Part shown: positions 44,847 through 54,787 of the stretch, piece after piece
Layout of the letters: every line of letters starts with the position of its first letter
Position numbering within the stretch: position 1 is the stretch's first letter
Source of the DNA: Sulfitobacter sp. HNIBRBA3233
Lineage (GTDB): Bacteria; Pseudomonadota; Alphaproteobacteria; Rhodobacterales; Rhodobacteraceae
NCBI RefSeq assembly: GCF_040149665.1
Contig: NZ_JBEFLP010000001.1
Coordinates: forward strand, 62,001-126,000
Reading direction: 5' to 3'
DNA length: 64,000 bases
Notes under the pieces: model-generated
What the model was told of the DNA's origin: nothing
The model's database searches: none
What the model saw: only the letters and a program-made list of their open reading frames with translations
Made by a program: the position numbers and the translations under genes

Positions 44847-45464
44847 TCAAGGGGCAAGGCGCGTGGGGCCTGTTTTGAACAGACCGCGAAAGAGCATCGT
44901 CCAGAGGGCCACGGCGACCACGCCCGCGCAGAGCAGCGCTTTCGTGACCGGCTCCATCGTGCCCTCGATCTGCAAGGCGTGGACCACGCTGCCCGCCACG
45001 ATCACGAGGCCCAGCGTGTTGTGCAGCACCCGCCAGACCCGTGTGGCGATCCAGCGCCGCGCCGCCGCCAGCAGCGCTGTGGCGATCACCGCCACCAGCG
45101 CCAGAACGCCCCAGACCGAAAAGGGCGTGGGCGACACCAGAAGCAGCGCGTCCAGCGTGTCGGGCGGGCTGGTCAGGTACAGGCCGCCGATATGCAGTGC
45201 GACACCCAGCACGATCAGTCGCCCGACGCCCAGATGCCACCGCCGCGCGCGTGCCGGGCGCAGGCCGGGCAGGGCGCGCCGCGCCAGCAGCGGCTGGAGC
45301 AGCAGCAGCGCCAGCGCCGCGATGCCGCCGAAACCGGCAACGACATATGGCGCGTCGCGGTAGGCAAGGTAGGGGCTGAAGGCGGCCAACCCCAGCGGCA
45401 CCGCCATCGCAAGGACGACGGCGCCCCAGAGGGCCGCCGCGCGCGGGGAAGGGCGGGCCGGCAC
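44847..45464 (-). CDS. Ferric-reductase-like transmembrane protein
   Basis: 205 residues from a GTG start at 45464, 5 bp after the stop of the upstream gene. Six predicted membrane helices with a conserved His set in RRWHLGVGRLIVLGVALHIGGLYL and RRWIATRVWRVLHNTLGLVIVAGSVVHALQ, which is the two-haem ferric-reductase-like transmembrane domain. It lacks the NAD/FAD-binding parts, so a partner must supply electrons. Tight linkage with the periplasmic dioxygenase-like gene suggests they work together, but the function is unknown. Confidence 0.82.
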   Translation of the reverse strand: MPARPSPRAAALWGAVVLAMAVPLGLAAFSPYLAYRDAPYVVAGFGGIAALALLLLQPLLARRALPGLRPARARRWHLGVGRLIVLGVALHIGGLYLTSPPDTLDALLLVSPTPFSVWGVLALVAVIATALLAAARRWIATRVWRVLHNTLGLVIVAGSVVHALQIEGTMEPVTKALLCAGVVAVALWTMLFRGLFKTGPTRLAP

Positions 45465-45469
45465 CGGCG

Positions 45470-45961
45470 TCAGGCGGGGGCCAGAACGAAATCCGCGCTC
45501 AGCCGTGTGTCGCTGGGCGAGGGCATGACGGGGCGCAGGAAGACGGTCTCGTACCCGGGATCGTCATAGGCCAGATGCGCGTGGGGCTGGCCGAAATTCG
45601 GCACGATCTGCTCCATCTCCAGCCGGTAGCGGCCCTGCGCATCGGTCAGCACCGATCCGTGGTTGCGCGGCTCGCGCTCCCCGCCCAGCGTGGTTGCGGC
45701 CCAGATCTGGATGCGCACGCCCTCCAGCGGTGCGCCGTCGGTGGACCGGCGCACCAGACCGGACATCTCGAAACCCGATCCGAGGCGGTCCACCAGCGGC
45801 GCACCGGGGCGGTAGTTGTTGGCCCCGCCGCGCATGGTCTGTGTGGGCGCCAGTGCGCCGGAGGCATGCGCCAGATGTGGCAGGCCGCCCGCGTAGAAAG
45901 CCGAGACGAGCCCCGCGCCAATCAGGAAACCGCGGCGGTTGTATGTAGGTGTCTTGAGCAT
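45470..45961 (-). CDS. Tat-exported intradiol-dioxygenase-like protein
   Basis: 163 residues from the ATG at 45961 with GGAAGGA upstream; the frame is open 103 codons further back but without homology. A twin-arginine signal (NRRGFLIGAG, Arg9-Arg10) suggests export folded, hence with a bound metal. The domain resembles intradiol ring-cleavage dioxygenases (PF00775): LVRRSTDGAPLEGVRIQIWAA, LTDAQGRYRLEM and FGQPHAHLAYDDPGYETVF with candidate His ligands. It is shorter than catechol dioxygenases. Paired with the ferric-reductase-like gene downstream. Confidence 0.75.
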   Translation of the reverse strand: MLKTPTYNRRGFLIGAGLVSAFYAGGLPHLAHASGALAPTQTMRGGANNYRPGAPLVDRLGSGFEMSGLVRRSTDGAPLEGVRIQIWAATTLGGEREPRNHGSVLTDAQGRYRLEMEQIVPNFGQPHAHLAYDDPGYETVFLRPVMPSPSDTRLSADFVLAPA

Positions 45962-46176
45962 TTGCGTATCCTTCCGGTTGCGCCGCATTCCACGGCGAAG
46001 AGGTGAAGTCTGCGGTATGATCGCCGCAACCCGCGCGGATGTGTACGTTGCAGATCGACGCATCTGCGAAAAACCGCCGATGTGCCGGGAGGCACGGTGC
46101 GCGCGGGCGGCGCAAGCGGTGGTTGACACCGGACGGGACATTCCCACCTTTGGCACAGAGCGCAAAGGAGACCCAC

Positions 46177-47415
46177 ATGCGAACCCCCTTCGACACGGAA
46201 CTGCAAGACCGCCTGATGCGCTATGCCGCCGTCGACACCCAGAGCAACGCGCAGAGCGCCAGCCAGCCAAGCACCGCGCGCCAGCTCGATCTCAGCCGGA
46301 TGCTGGTGGACGAACTGGAGGCGATGGGCGCATCGGATGTGCGGCTGACCGACTACGGCGTGGTGCTTGCCACCGTGCCCGCCACGACCGAGGGGCCGAC
46401 AATCGGGCTCTGTGCCCATGTCGATACCGCGCCGCAATATAATGCGACCGGGGTCAGGCCACGGCTGATCGAGGGCTACAACGGCGGCGACATCAGCTTT
46501 CCCGACGCGCCGGATCTGCGGCTCGGCGCCGATATCTCGCCGCATCTGGCCGACTGCGTGGGCCACGACATCATCACCGCCTCCGGCACGACGCTGCTGG
46601 GGGCCGACGACAAGGCGGGGGTGGCGATCATCATGACCGCCGCGCGCCACCTGCTGGAGACTCCCGATATCCCCCACGGCGAGCTGCGCATCGCCTTCAC
46701 CCCGGACGAGGAAATTGGGCGCGGCGTGGACGAACGGCTGCCGCGCGACATGGCCTGCGATTTTGCCTATACCTTCGACGGCGCGAGCCCCGGCGAGGTG
46801 GAATACGAGACCTTCTCGGCCGATGGCGCCGTGGTGACGGTCACGGGCGTGTCGATCCATCCCGGCTGGGCGAAGGACAAGCTGGTCAACGCGCTGCATC
46901 TGGCCGCCCGCATCGTGAACACGCTGCCGCAGGCCACGATGACACCGGAAACCACCAGCGGCGACGAAGGGTTTCTGCACGTCACCGACCTGTCGGGGGA
47001 CGCGGCGCAGGCGCGCATCGGCCTGATCCTGCGCGATTTCGAACGCGAGGGGCTGGCCGAGAAGGGGGCGCTCTTGCAAAAGGTCTGCGACGCCGTCGCC
47101 GCCACCGAGCCGCGCGCGCGGATCCTGTGCGAGATCACCCCGCAGTACCGCAACATGCGCTACTGGCTCGAAAAGGACATGACGCCGGTGCATCTGGCGC
47201 AGGAGGCCGTGCGCGAGACTGGCCTTGCGCCACGCTCGGTGCCGATCCGCGGCGGCACCGACGGGTCGCGCCTGACGGAGATGGGGCTGCCCTGTCCCAA
47301 CATCTTTACCGGCATGCAGGAAATCCACGGCCCGCTCGAGTGGGTGTCGGTGCAGGACATGGGGGCCGCGACGCGGGTGGCCCTGACGCTGGTAGAGCGC
47401 GCGGCGCGGAGCTGA
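46177..47415 (+). CDS. pepT: Peptidase T
   Basis: 412 residues from the ATG at 46177 with AAAGGAG upstream. M20B tripeptidase: N-terminal RYAAVDTQS, CAHVDTAPQYN (first zinc ligand), GADDKAGVAI, FTPDEEIGRGVDERLP (catalytic Glu), CDFAYTFDGASPGEVEYETF and the C-terminal IRGGTDGSRLTEMGLPCPNIFTG. Removes N-terminal residues from tripeptides in the cytosol. Divergent from the dioxygenase-like gene. Its stop is followed by the second hairpin-tail repeat. Confidence 0.95.
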   Translation: MRTPFDTELQDRLMRYAAVDTQSNAQSASQPSTARQLDLSRMLVDELEAMGASDVRLTDYGVVLATVPATTEGPTIGLCAHVDTAPQYNATGVRPRLIEGYNGGDISFPDAPDLRLGADISPHLADCVGHDIITASGTTLLGADDKAGVAIIMTAARHLLETPDIPHGELRIAFTPDEEIGRGVDERLPRDMACDFAYTFDGASPGEVEYETFSADGAVVTVTGVSIHPGWAKDKLVNALHLAARIVNTLPQATMTPETTSGDEGFLHVTDLSGDAAQARIGLILRDFEREGLAEKGALLQKVCDAVAATEPRARILCEITPQYRNMRYWLEKDMTPVHLAQEAVRETGLAPRSVPIRGGTDGSRLTEMGLPCPNIFTGMQEIHGPLEWVSVQDMGAATRVALTLVERAARS

Positions 47416-47454
47416 GCGCTGCGGGCCGCGCGGGCGCGCGGACGAATTGAGAGG

Positions 47455-47505
47455 GCGAGGGGCCAGCCCCTCGCGCTCCCCGGAGTTTAGCCGGCAAAAT
47501 GGAGA
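47455..47505 (+). repeat. Hairpin plus conserved-tail dispersed repeat, copy 2
   Basis: A perfect 9-bp stem (GCGAGGGGC 47455-47463, loop CA, GCCCCTCGC 47466-47474) is followed by a tail 47475-47505 with CCGGAGTTT and CCGGCAAAATGGAGA, nearly the same as at 8508-8535. The stem sequence is unrelated to copy 1, yet pairing is intact. Located between pepT and proS on their strand. Confidence 0.7.
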
Positions 47506-47591
47506 AAACCGCCCCGTCCCGCGGCGTGATGGTGATTGTCATGGCACGGGCTTTGGCTTAGGCAGCGGGTAACTGTTTCAAGGAGTGAGCC

Positions 47592-48944
47592 ATGCGGCTG
47601 AGCCGATATTTTCTGCCCGTTTTGAAAGAGACGCCTTCGGAGGCACAGGTCGTGTCGCACCGCTACATGCTGCGGGCCGGGATGATCAAGCAGAACGCGG
47701 CGGGGATCTATTCCTGGCTGCCCCTGGGGTTCAAGGTGCTGCGCAAGCTGGAAAATATCGTCCACGAGGAGCAGATCCGCGCGGGCCACATCCCGATGCT
47801 GATGCCGACCCTGCAATCTGCCGATCTTTGGAAGGAATCGGGGCGCTATGACGCCTACGGCCCGGAGATGCTGCGCATCCGCGACCGGCAGGACCGCGAC
47901 ATGCTCTATGGTCCGACCAACGAGGAGATGATCACCGACATTTTCCGCAGCCATGTGGGATCCTACAAGGATCTGCCGATGACGCTCTATCATATCCAGT
48001 GGAAATTCCGCGACGAAATGCGTCCGCGCTTCGGCGTCATGCGCGGGCGCGAGTTCTTCATGAAGGACGGCTATAATTTCGACCTGACGAAGGAAGACGC
48101 GCTGCACGCCTACAACCGCCATCTGGTCAGCTATCTGCGCACCTTCGAACGCATGGGCCTTCAGGCGATCCCGATGCGGGCCGACAGCGGCCCGATCGGC
48201 GGCGATGACACGCACGAGTTCCTGGTGCTCGCCGAGACCGGCGAGTCGGAAGTCTTCTATGACAGCGCCGTGACGGACCTGAAATTCGGCGACCGCGACA
48301 TCGACTATGACGATGAGGCCCAATGCGCGGGGGTGATGGAGGAATTCACCAGCAAATACGCGCGCACCGACGAGACCCACGACGAGGCGCTTTTCGCGCA
48401 GGTGCCCGAAGACCGCCGCCGCGTGGCGCGCGGTATCGAGGTCGGGCAGATCTTCTATTTCGGGACCAAGTATTCCGACGCGATGGGCGCCACCGTGCAG
48501 GGGCCCGACGGCAAGGTCGTCCCCGTCCACATGGGCAGCCACGGCATCGGCGTCAGCCGTCTGGTGGGCGCGATCATCGAGGCGAGCCATGACGACAAGG
48601 GCATCATCTGGCCGGAGGGGGTCACGCCTTTCCACTGCGGGATCGTCAACCTCAAACAGGGGGACGCCGAGGCGGATGCCGCCTGTCAGAGCCTCTACGA
48701 CAGCATCACGGCGCTGGGTCTGGAGCCGCTCTATGACGACCGCGACGAGCGTGCGGGTGGCAAGTTCGCCACCATGGACCTGATCGGCCTGCCGTGGCGG
48801 ATCACCGTCGGTCCGCGCGGCCTGAAGAACGGGGTCGTCGAACTGACCTGCCGCCGCACCGGCGAGAGCGAGGAGCTGCCCCCCCGCGAGGCCGTGGCGC
48901 GGATCGCCGAGATCTATGCCGGAATGGAGGTGCGTGGGCTCTAG
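47592..48944 (+). CDS. proS: Prolyl-tRNA synthetase (short, insertion-free type)
   Basis: 450 residues, the compact class IIa form found in alphaproteobacteria, lacking the editing insertion between motifs 2 and 3 of the E. coli-type enzyme. Motif 1 falls around [16 protein letters not shown], motif 2 in [23 protein letters not shown], motif 3 in [16 protein letters not shown], with the anticodon-binding domain from about residue 350. Charges tRNA-Pro; essential. The ribosome site is AAGGAG. Confidence 0.97.
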   Translation: MRLSRYFLPVLKETPSEAQVVSHRYMLRAGMIKQNAAGIYSWLPLGFKVLRKLENIVHEEQIRAGHIPMLMPTLQSADLWKESGRYDAYGPEMLRIRDRQDRDMLYGPTNEEMITDIFRSHVGSYKDLPMTLYHIQWKFRDEMRPRFGVMRGREFFMKDGYNFDLTKEDALHAYNRHLVSYLRTFERMGLQAIPMRADSGPIGGDDTHEFLVLAETGESEVFYDSAVTDLKFGDRDIDYDDEAQCAGVMEEFTSKYARTDETHDEALFAQVPEDRRRVARGIEVGQIFYFGTKYSDAMGATVQGPDGKVVPVHMGSHGIGVSRLVGAIIEASHDDKGIIWPEGVTPFHCGIVNLKQGDAEADAACQSLYDSITALGLEPLYDDRDERAGGKFATMDLIGLPWRITVGPRGLKNGVVELTCRRTGESEELPPREAVARIAEIYAGMEVRGL

Positions 48945-49028
48945 TCCGCGCATCGCGCCGCGCGGGGCTGGACAGCGCCGCTGACTGCACCAGTTTTTCT
49001 ACCACGACCGTAGGAGAGGAGACTGGTG

Positions 49029-50189
49029 ATGAAATGGATGATCCCGCTGACAGCCGCCCTGTTCGGGGCGAGCGCTGCCTGCGCGCAACCTGTCGAACAG
49101 GGCGCGAAGAACGCACCGCAATTCACCCCTGCTTGGGACACGCAGACCCGCGCGCCTGCCTCTGACAGCGGTGTGACGCTGGCGGTGAGTGAGCTTGCCA
49201 CCGGGCTCGACACGCCCTGGGGTGTCGCGGTGCTGCCCGAGGGGGGGTACCTGATTACCGAGCGGCCCGGACAGTTGCGCCTGTTGCAGGGCGGCGCGCT
49301 GGGCGATCCGATCGGCGGCGTGCCCGACGTGCTGGCCCAGCGGCAGGGCGGGCTGCTGGACGTGGCGCTGGCCCCCGATTTCGCGCAGAGCCGCGTGATC
49401 TATCTGACCTACGCCAAGCCGATGGACGGCAACCGGTCGGCCACCGCCGCCGCCCGCGCGCGGCTGAGCGAGGACGGCACCATGCTGACCGAGGTGTCGG
49501 ACATCTTCGTGCAGGATCCGCCGTCGCCCAATGCCATGCACTACGGCGCGCGCGTGATCCCCATGGCCGATGTCGTCTATGTCACCACGGGCGAGCATTT
49601 CACGCAGGCCGAGCGCCAGTTCGCACAGGACAGCGACAAGACCTACGGCAAGGTCGTGCGGGTTTTGCCGGAGGGCGGGGCGGCGCCGGGCAATCCATTC
49701 GGCAACGAGGTCTGGACACTGGGTCACCGCAACGTGCAGGGCGCGGATATCCGCGCCGACGGGACGTTGTGGACGCTGGAACACGGGCCCGCGGGCGGTG
49801 ACGAGTTGAACCTGATCGAGCGTGGCGCGAATTATGGCTGGCCGGTGGTCAGCTACGGCATCAACTACGGCGGATCGCCGGTCGGATCGGGCGAAGCCCG
49901 CGCCGAAGGCTTTACCGAACCGCGCTATTACTGGGATCCGGTGATCGCGCCGGGCGGCTTTGCCTTTTACGAGGGTGATATGTTCGCCGGGTGGCAGGGC
50001 GATGTTCTTGCCGCCTCGCTCAACCCCGGCGGGCTTGTGCGGCTGGAGCTCGACGGTGATCGCGTGGTGGGCGAGGAACGTTTCTTCGACGGAGAGATGC
50101 GCGTGCGAGATGTCGAGATCGACCGCGACGGCGCGATCCTGATCCTCGACGGTGCGGGGGGGCGGCTGTTGCGACTGACGCCGGGCTGA
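49029..50189 (+). CDS. PQQ-dependent aldose sugar dehydrogenase-like protein
   Basis: 386 residues from the ATG at 49029, preceded by GGAGAGGAG; a GTG one codon earlier also fits. A Sec signal (cleavage after ACAQ) precedes a six-bladed glucose/sorbosone dehydrogenase propeller: VSELATGLDTPWGVAVLPEGGYLITERPGQLRLL, DVALAPDF, LGHRNVQGADI and EHGPAGGDELNLIERGANYGWP are the usual PQQ and calcium loops. Periplasmic aldose oxidation is expected (YliI-like). No PQQ synthesis genes in the window, so cofactor supply cannot be judged. Confidence 0.9.
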   Translation: MKWMIPLTAALFGASAACAQPVEQGAKNAPQFTPAWDTQTRAPASDSGVTLAVSELATGLDTPWGVAVLPEGGYLITERPGQLRLLQGGALGDPIGGVPDVLAQRQGGLLDVALAPDFAQSRVIYLTYAKPMDGNRSATAAARARLSEDGTMLTEVSDIFVQDPPSPNAMHYGARVIPMADVVYVTTGEHFTQAERQFAQDSDKTYGKVVRVLPEGGAAPGNPFGNEVWTLGHRNVQGADIRADGTLWTLEHGPAGGDELNLIERGANYGWPVVSYGINYGGSPVGSGEARAEGFTEPRYYWDPVIAPGGFAFYEGDMFAGWQGDVLAASLNPGGLVRLELDGDRVVGEERFFDGEMRVRDVEIDRDGAILILDGAGGRLLRLTPG

Positions 50190-50361
50190 CCGGGGGCTTT
50201 GGCGCGCAAGCTTGTATCCCGGGGGGCGTCCGTGTCATGTGGCGGCGATACCGCAAGGCTGACGACAGGACAGATGGAATGAAACCGACCGCGCAGGCCA
50301 TATCCGTCCGACCGGCGCGCGCACCACGCTGCAGGGGTGCTGCGCTACGGGCGGCGCACCG

Positions 50362-50853
50362 ATGAGTTTCGAGGACAGCTATCTGGGCCGCCTGCGCCGC
50401 TTTGTCGGGTCCGATACGCTGATGAGCGGCGGCGTGCGCCTGCTGGTCGAGGACAATGAGGGCCGGTTCCTGACGATCCGGCGCGCCGATGACGGAAAAT
50501 GGGGGCTGCCGGCGGGCGCGATGGAACTGAGCGAAAGCCTGATGGACGCCGCCGCGCGCGAGCTTTTCGAGGAAACGAACCTGCGCCTTCACGACCCGGT
50601 CGCCTTCGGCCTCTGTTCGGATCCGGCGACAGAGACCCACGAATATCCCAACGGGGACCGGGTGCAATATATCTCGCTTCTGGTGCACAGCGGTGTCGAC
50701 GATACCGCGCCCCTTGCCAACGACGGCGAAGCGCGCGCGCTGCGCTTTCACAGCCTTGCCGAAATCTCGGCACTCGATTTCACCGAAGCCGAGCGGCCCG
50801 CCTTCGACCACTGGAAGCGGTTTTGCGCCACGGGGATCTTCCAGATCGCCTGA
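50362..50853 (+). CDS. Nudix hydrolase
   Basis: 163 residues with a perfect Nudix box: Gly followed by AMELSE, then SLMDAAARELFEET, giving GX5EX7REUXEEX. It therefore binds Mg2+ and hydrolyses a nucleoside diphosphate-linked compound, but the identity cannot be told. Separated from the upstream dehydrogenase by 172 bp with no supported feature and from lolC by 71 bp. Confidence 0.9.
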   Translation: MSFEDSYLGRLRRFVGSDTLMSGGVRLLVEDNEGRFLTIRRADDGKWGLPAGAMELSESLMDAAARELFEETNLRLHDPVAFGLCSDPATETHEYPNGDRVQYISLLVHSGVDDTAPLANDGEARALRFHSLAEISALDFTEAERPAFDHWKRFCATGIFQIA

Positions 50854-50924
50854 GCGTGGCGCGCGCCCTTGACCCCACCTGCGCCAGACGCCACGTTGCG
50901 CGCCAGAGCAGAACAGGAAATCCG

Positions 50925-52211
50925 ATGTCAGCCCGCACCGCCCCCTTTGCCCCGTTCGAATGGATGATCGCGTGGCGATACCTGCGGGCGCGCCGCGCCG
51001 AGGGCGGGGTCAGCACGATGACGTGGATCAGCCTGATCGGGATCACGCTGGCCGTGTTCGCGCTGATCGCGACACTGGCGGTGCGGTCCGGGTTCCGGGC
51101 CGAATTCGTCGATACCATTCTTGGCGCGAATGCGCATATCACCGTCTATGACATGGGCACCGTTCAGCCCAACGGTGCCGTCGACCGGTCGATCCTCGAC
51201 TATGACGCGCTCGCGGCAGAGGTGGCACAGGTGCCCGGCGTCACCCGCGTGGCTCCTCTGGTGCGGGGACAGGTCATGGCGTCCTTCCGGGGGGACAATG
51301 CAGGGGTCGAGGTCTACGGCATCGCCCCCGAAGACCTGCTGACCATCCCGCGGATTGCCAACCCCGATGCGTCCTCGGGCGATATTAACCGCTTTGCCGA
51401 AGGCATCGCAATCGGATCAGGTGTCGCGCGCGAGCTTGGCGCGCAGGTGGGCGATCTGATCAAGATCATCTCGCCGGACGGGGTCAAGACGGCCTTCGGC
51501 ACCAGCCCGCGCGTCAACGCCTATGAGGTCGTCTATATCTTCACCGCCGGGCGCTACGACATCGACCGCACCCGCGCCTATCTGCCCCTGACCGAGGCGC
51601 AGTCCTATTTCAACCGCGAAGGCGCCGCGAGCGAGCTGGAAGTCATGGTCGACGATCCCGACAATGTCGACGCGATCGGGATGCGCATCCTGTCGGTGGC
51701 GGGGGACACGGGACTGATCTGGACGTGGCGCGATGCGTCTTCGGGGTTCCTCAGCGCGCTGGATATCGAGGACAACGTGATGTTCGTGATCCTGTCGATC
51801 CTCGTTCTGATCGCGGCGATGAACATCGTCTCGGGGCTGATCATGCTGGTCAAGAACAAGGGCCGCGACATCGGGATCCTGCGCACCATGGGCCTGAGCG
51901 AAGGATCGGTGCTGCGCGTGTTCTTCATCTGCGGGGCCTTCACCGGTCTGATCGGCACGGCGCTGGGCGTGGTGCTGGGCTGTCTTTTCGCGCTCTATGT
52001 CGACCAGATTTTCGGCATCGTGAACTGGTTGTCGGGCGGCAACGCCTGGGATCCGTCGATCCGTGGCATCTATTTCCTGCCCGCGAAGCTGGAACTCGGC
52101 GATGTGCTGTCGGCGGTGGCGCTGTCGCTGGGGCTGTCGTTCATCGTCACCATCTTTCCCGCCCGCCGTGCGGCGCGCATGAACCCTGTCGAGGCGCTGC
52201 GCTATGAATGA
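50925..52211 (+). CDS. Lipoprotein-releasing transporter permease (LolC/LolF-type)
   Basis: 428 residues from the ATG at 50925 with AGGAAA upstream; the frame is open a long way before it, but inside and past the Nudix gene. N-terminal membrane helix, a periplasmic MacB-PCD-like domain (about 65-270) and three C-terminal helices in the FtsX fold, ending [18 protein letters not shown]. Extracts outer-membrane-bound lipoproteins with LolD and LolA. Only one permease gene is present, as in species with a homodimeric LolF in place of LolC plus LolE. Overlaps lolD by 8 bp. Confidence 0.92.
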   Translation: MSARTAPFAPFEWMIAWRYLRARRAEGGVSTMTWISLIGITLAVFALIATLAVRSGFRAEFVDTILGANAHITVYDMGTVQPNGAVDRSILDYDALAAEVAQVPGVTRVAPLVRGQVMASFRGDNAGVEVYGIAPEDLLTIPRIANPDASSGDINRFAEGIAIGSGVARELGAQVGDLIKIISPDGVKTAFGTSPRVNAYEVVYIFTAGRYDIDRTRAYLPLTEAQSYFNREGAASELEVMVDDPDNVDAIGMRILSVAGDTGLIWTWRDASSGFLSALDIEDNVMFVILSILVLIAAMNIVSGLIMLVKNKGRDIGILRTMGLSEGSVLRVFFICGAFTGLIGTALGVVLGCLFALYVDQIFGIVNWLSGGNAWDPSIRGIYFLPAKLELGDVLSAVALSLGLSFIVTIFPARRAARMNPVEALRYE

Positions 52212-52887
52212 TCCCGTCCTGCGCCTGAAAGGCATCACCAAGGCATATAACCACGGCACCCCCGCCGAGGTGACGGTCCTGCGCGGCATCGACCTCGAGA
52301 TCGCCGCGGGCGAAGTCGTGGCACTGGTCGCGCCCTCGGGGGCGGGCAAATCCACGTTGCTGCATATCGCGGGGCTTCTGGATACGCCCGATGCGGGCAC
52401 GGTCGAGATCGCGGGCGCCGACCTGACAGGCGCGCGCGACGGCCAGCGCACGGGCGTGCGGCGGCGCGATGTGGGTTTCATCTACCAGTTCCACCACCTG
52501 CTGCCCGAATTCTCGGCGCTGGAGAATATCGTGCTGCCCCAGCTTGCCAATGGCGTGCCCAAGGCACAGGCCGAGGACCGCGCCCGCGCGCTTCTTGACG
52601 AGGTGGGCGTGGCCCCCCGGGCGTCGCACCGCCCCGCGGCGCTGTCGGGCGGCGAACAGCAGCGCGTCGCCTTCTGCCGCGCACTGGCGAACGGCCCGCG
52701 CCTTCTGCTCGCGGACGAGCCGACCGGCAACCTCGATCCCGCGACCTCCGATACCGTGTTCGGCGCCTTGATGGCGCTGGTGCGCGGCACCGGCCTGTCG
52801 GCGCTGATCGCCACCCACAATCTCGAGCTTGCCGCACGGATGGACCGCCAGATCCGGCTGGACCAGGGCCTGCTGGTGCAAGGCTGA
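52204..52887 (+). CDS. lolD: Lipoprotein-releasing ABC transporter ATPase LolD
   Basis: 227 residues. Walker A at [19 protein letters not shown], signature [15 protein letters not shown], Walker [13 protein letters not shown], and the LolD-specific [21 protein letters not shown]. Energises lipoprotein release with the upstream permease; the genes overlap by 8 bp. Confidence 0.96.
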   Translation: MNDPVLRLKGITKAYNHGTPAEVTVLRGIDLEIAAGEVVALVAPSGAGKSTLLHIAGLLDTPDAGTVEIAGADLTGARDGQRTGVRRRDVGFIYQFHHLLPEFSALENIVLPQLANGVPKAQAEDRARALLDEVGVAPRASHRPAALSGGEQQRVAFCRALANGPRLLLADEPTGNLDPATSDTVFGALMALVRGTGLSALIATHNLELAARMDRQIRLDQGLLVQG

Positions 52888-52986
52888 AGAGGCGTCTTCT
52901 GCCGGAAATCAACGCCCTGTTTCCATCTTCACGCCACATTCCGGGCGCATCCTGTCCGCAGGCAGAATAAGTTAACAGGCAGAACC

Positions 52987-53733
52987 ATGTCCCCCTTGAT
53001 CGTCTTGCTTCTTGCGTCCCTCGGGCCGCTCATGGTCGGCTTTCTCGATGTCAGCAGCGACCCCGAAACCGACGATGAAGAAACCGATGACACCGCCCGC
53101 GAGGACACCAGCGATCCGGTCGAGATCGTCGATGTGGTCAGTTTCATCGAAAACGCCCGTACATTCTCGGTGGAAGACGGCGAAGCCATCGGCACCCGTG
53201 GCGGCGATGGGTCGGATCTGTTCGACACGCCGCTTGACCAGCGCGTGGCCCACGACGCATCGGGCGGAGAGGACACGCTCATCGGGTCTAACGGGGCCGA
53301 CACGCTCGTCGGCGGTGAAGGCAGCGATACGATTTCGGGCGGTGACGGCGACGATGCCCTGTTTGGCGGCCACAACCGCCAGACCCGCCCCGACGATGAC
53401 GACGCGGATACGATCTTTGGCGAAGAGGGCGACGACACGCTCTTCCTCGGCAACGGCGATATCGGCAGCGGCGGGGCCGGCAACGATGTCTTCGCCATGG
53501 TCGCCGACGCGGACGAAACCGTGACGATCACCGATTTCGACCCCGCCGAAGACGCGCTCGCCATCGAGGTCGAAGACCCCGAGGCAGAGACCGTCACGGA
53601 CCAGCAAGTGGACGAGGAAGGGTTGTCCGTCCGCCTCTCGACGGGGCTGACCCTGCGCCTGACCGGCCTTGGCGAACCGCTCTCCGAAGACAGCTTCCAA
53701 TTCGTGCGGGCCGATCCGATCGCCGACGCATGA
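52987..53733 (+). CDS. RTX-type calcium-binding protein
   Basis: 248 residues, strongly acidic. A hydrophobic N terminus (MSPLIVLLLASLGPLMVGFL) may anchor it. RTX nonapeptides with GGxGxDxLx character occupy about 90-175 (for example GSNGADTLVGGEGSDTISGGDGDD), and a C-terminal region with TITDFDPAEDALAIEV is the usual secreted-RTX ending (possible type I secretion signal region). It binds Ca2+ and is probably exported; no type I exporter gene is adjacent. No catalytic domain is seen. Confidence 0.85.
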   Translation: MSPLIVLLLASLGPLMVGFLDVSSDPETDDEETDDTAREDTSDPVEIVDVVSFIENARTFSVEDGEAIGTRGGDGSDLFDTPLDQRVAHDASGGEDTLIGSNGADTLVGGEGSDTISGGDGDDALFGGHNRQTRPDDDDADTIFGEEGDDTLFLGNGDIGSGGAGNDVFAMVADADETVTITDFDPAEDALAIEVEDPEAETVTDQQVDEEGLSVRLSTGLTLRLTGLGEPLSEDSFQFVRADPIADA

Positions 53734-53793
53734 TTGCTTGACCGAACCGGTTTCCGGTGCTCCTTTACGTAGATTGACGTTTGGGAAGTGCCG

Positions 53794-54774
53794 ATGCCGC
53801 GAATATCTCTCGACACGATCGAAAAAACCGTGCGCCGCGCTCTCAGGGCGCATGGCGCCGACGAGTTTCCCGCAGCCGAAGTCGCGCGTGCGGTGCGTCA
53901 GGCCGAGGGCCTCGGGAACAAGATCTGCGGGCTCTATTACGTCGAAAGCTACTGTCAGCAATTGCTCAGCGGGCGGGTGGATGGCACCGTATCGCCCGAC
54001 GTGCGGACGGTGCGGCCGGCGGCGGTGCAGGTGGACGCGGGCTTCGGTTTTGCGCAGCCCGCCTTTGCCCACGGGCTGCCGGTGGCGCTCGATGCCGCGC
54101 GGCAATACGGGGTGTCGACACTTGCCGTCATGCACGCCCATACCTGTACCGCGCTGGGCTATTTCACCGAACAAATCGCCGCTTCGGGCATGATCGGGAT
54201 CGGTTTTACCAACGCCACGCCCATCGTCGCACCGCCGGGCGGCAAGACGCGGATGATCGGCACCAATCCCATGGCCTTTGCGGTGCCCGACGGGCGCGGC
54301 GGGCTGGCCATGCAGTTCGACCAGTCCACCACCACCGTGGCTTTGGGCAAGATCACCATGGCCCAGGCCGCCGGAGAGGCGATCCCGGAAGGCTGGGCGC
54401 TGGACGCGCGGGGAAATCCCACCACCAACCCGGCCAGCGCGCTGAAGGGCTCGCTCGTCTCCGTGGGCGGGCACAAGGGCTGGGGGCTGGGCCTGATGGT
54501 CGAGGTGCTTGCCGCCGCGATGACGGGATCGCTGATGTCGCACGATGTGAAGCCCCTGAAGGCTCCCGAAGGCGCGCCGCATGATCTGGGCCAGTATTAC
54601 CTGATCATCGATCCCGCCGTGCAGCCGGATTTCCGCGAGCGGATGGAGGCGCTGGCATCGCTTGTGGCACAGGACGCGGGCGCCCGCCTGCCGGGCCGCA
54701 ACCGCACCCTTTGCGACCCTGTCGAGGTGGCCGAAGACGTCTGGCGCACCATTCTGGCACTGTCCGAGCGCTGA
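53794..54774 (+). CDS. Ldh-family (malate/L-sulfolactate-type) oxidoreductase
   Basis: 326 residues from the ATG at 53794. Fold of the Ldh_2 family (PF02615), NAD(P)-dependent dehydrogenases unrelated to classical LDH: FGFAQPAFAHGLPVALDAARQYGV, VMHAHTCTALGYFTEQIA, TNATPIVAPPGGK, MIGTNPMAFAVP and SVGGHKGWGLGLMVEVL are diagnostic. Family substrates include malate, ureidoglycolate, (S)-sulfolactate and delta-1-piperideine-2-carboxylate, so the substrate remains open. Confidence 0.9.
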   Translation: MPRISLDTIEKTVRRALRAHGADEFPAAEVARAVRQAEGLGNKICGLYYVESYCQQLLSGRVDGTVSPDVRTVRPAAVQVDAGFGFAQPAFAHGLPVALDAARQYGVSTLAVMHAHTCTALGYFTEQIAASGMIGIGFTNATPIVAPPGGKTRMIGTNPMAFAVPDGRGGLAMQFDQSTTTVALGKITMAQAAGEAIPEGWALDARGNPTTNPASALKGSLVSVGGHKGWGLGLMVEVLAAAMTGSLMSHDVKPLKAPEGAPHDLGQYYLIIDPAVQPDFRERMEALASLVAQDAGARLPGRNRTLCDPVEVAEDVWRTILALSER

Positions 54775-54787
54775 GGCGCGCAGCCGC

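Noticed and set aside
43221-45569. Long plus-strand frame opposite hdaA, the AI-2E permease and the ferric-reductase-like gene
   Set aside because: Gln/His/Arg-rich shadow that spans three genuine genes on the other strand.
53278-53500. RTX repeats as a DNA tandem repeat
   Set aside because: The similarity is at protein level (GGxGxDxLx nonapeptides); the DNA is not a clean tandem array.
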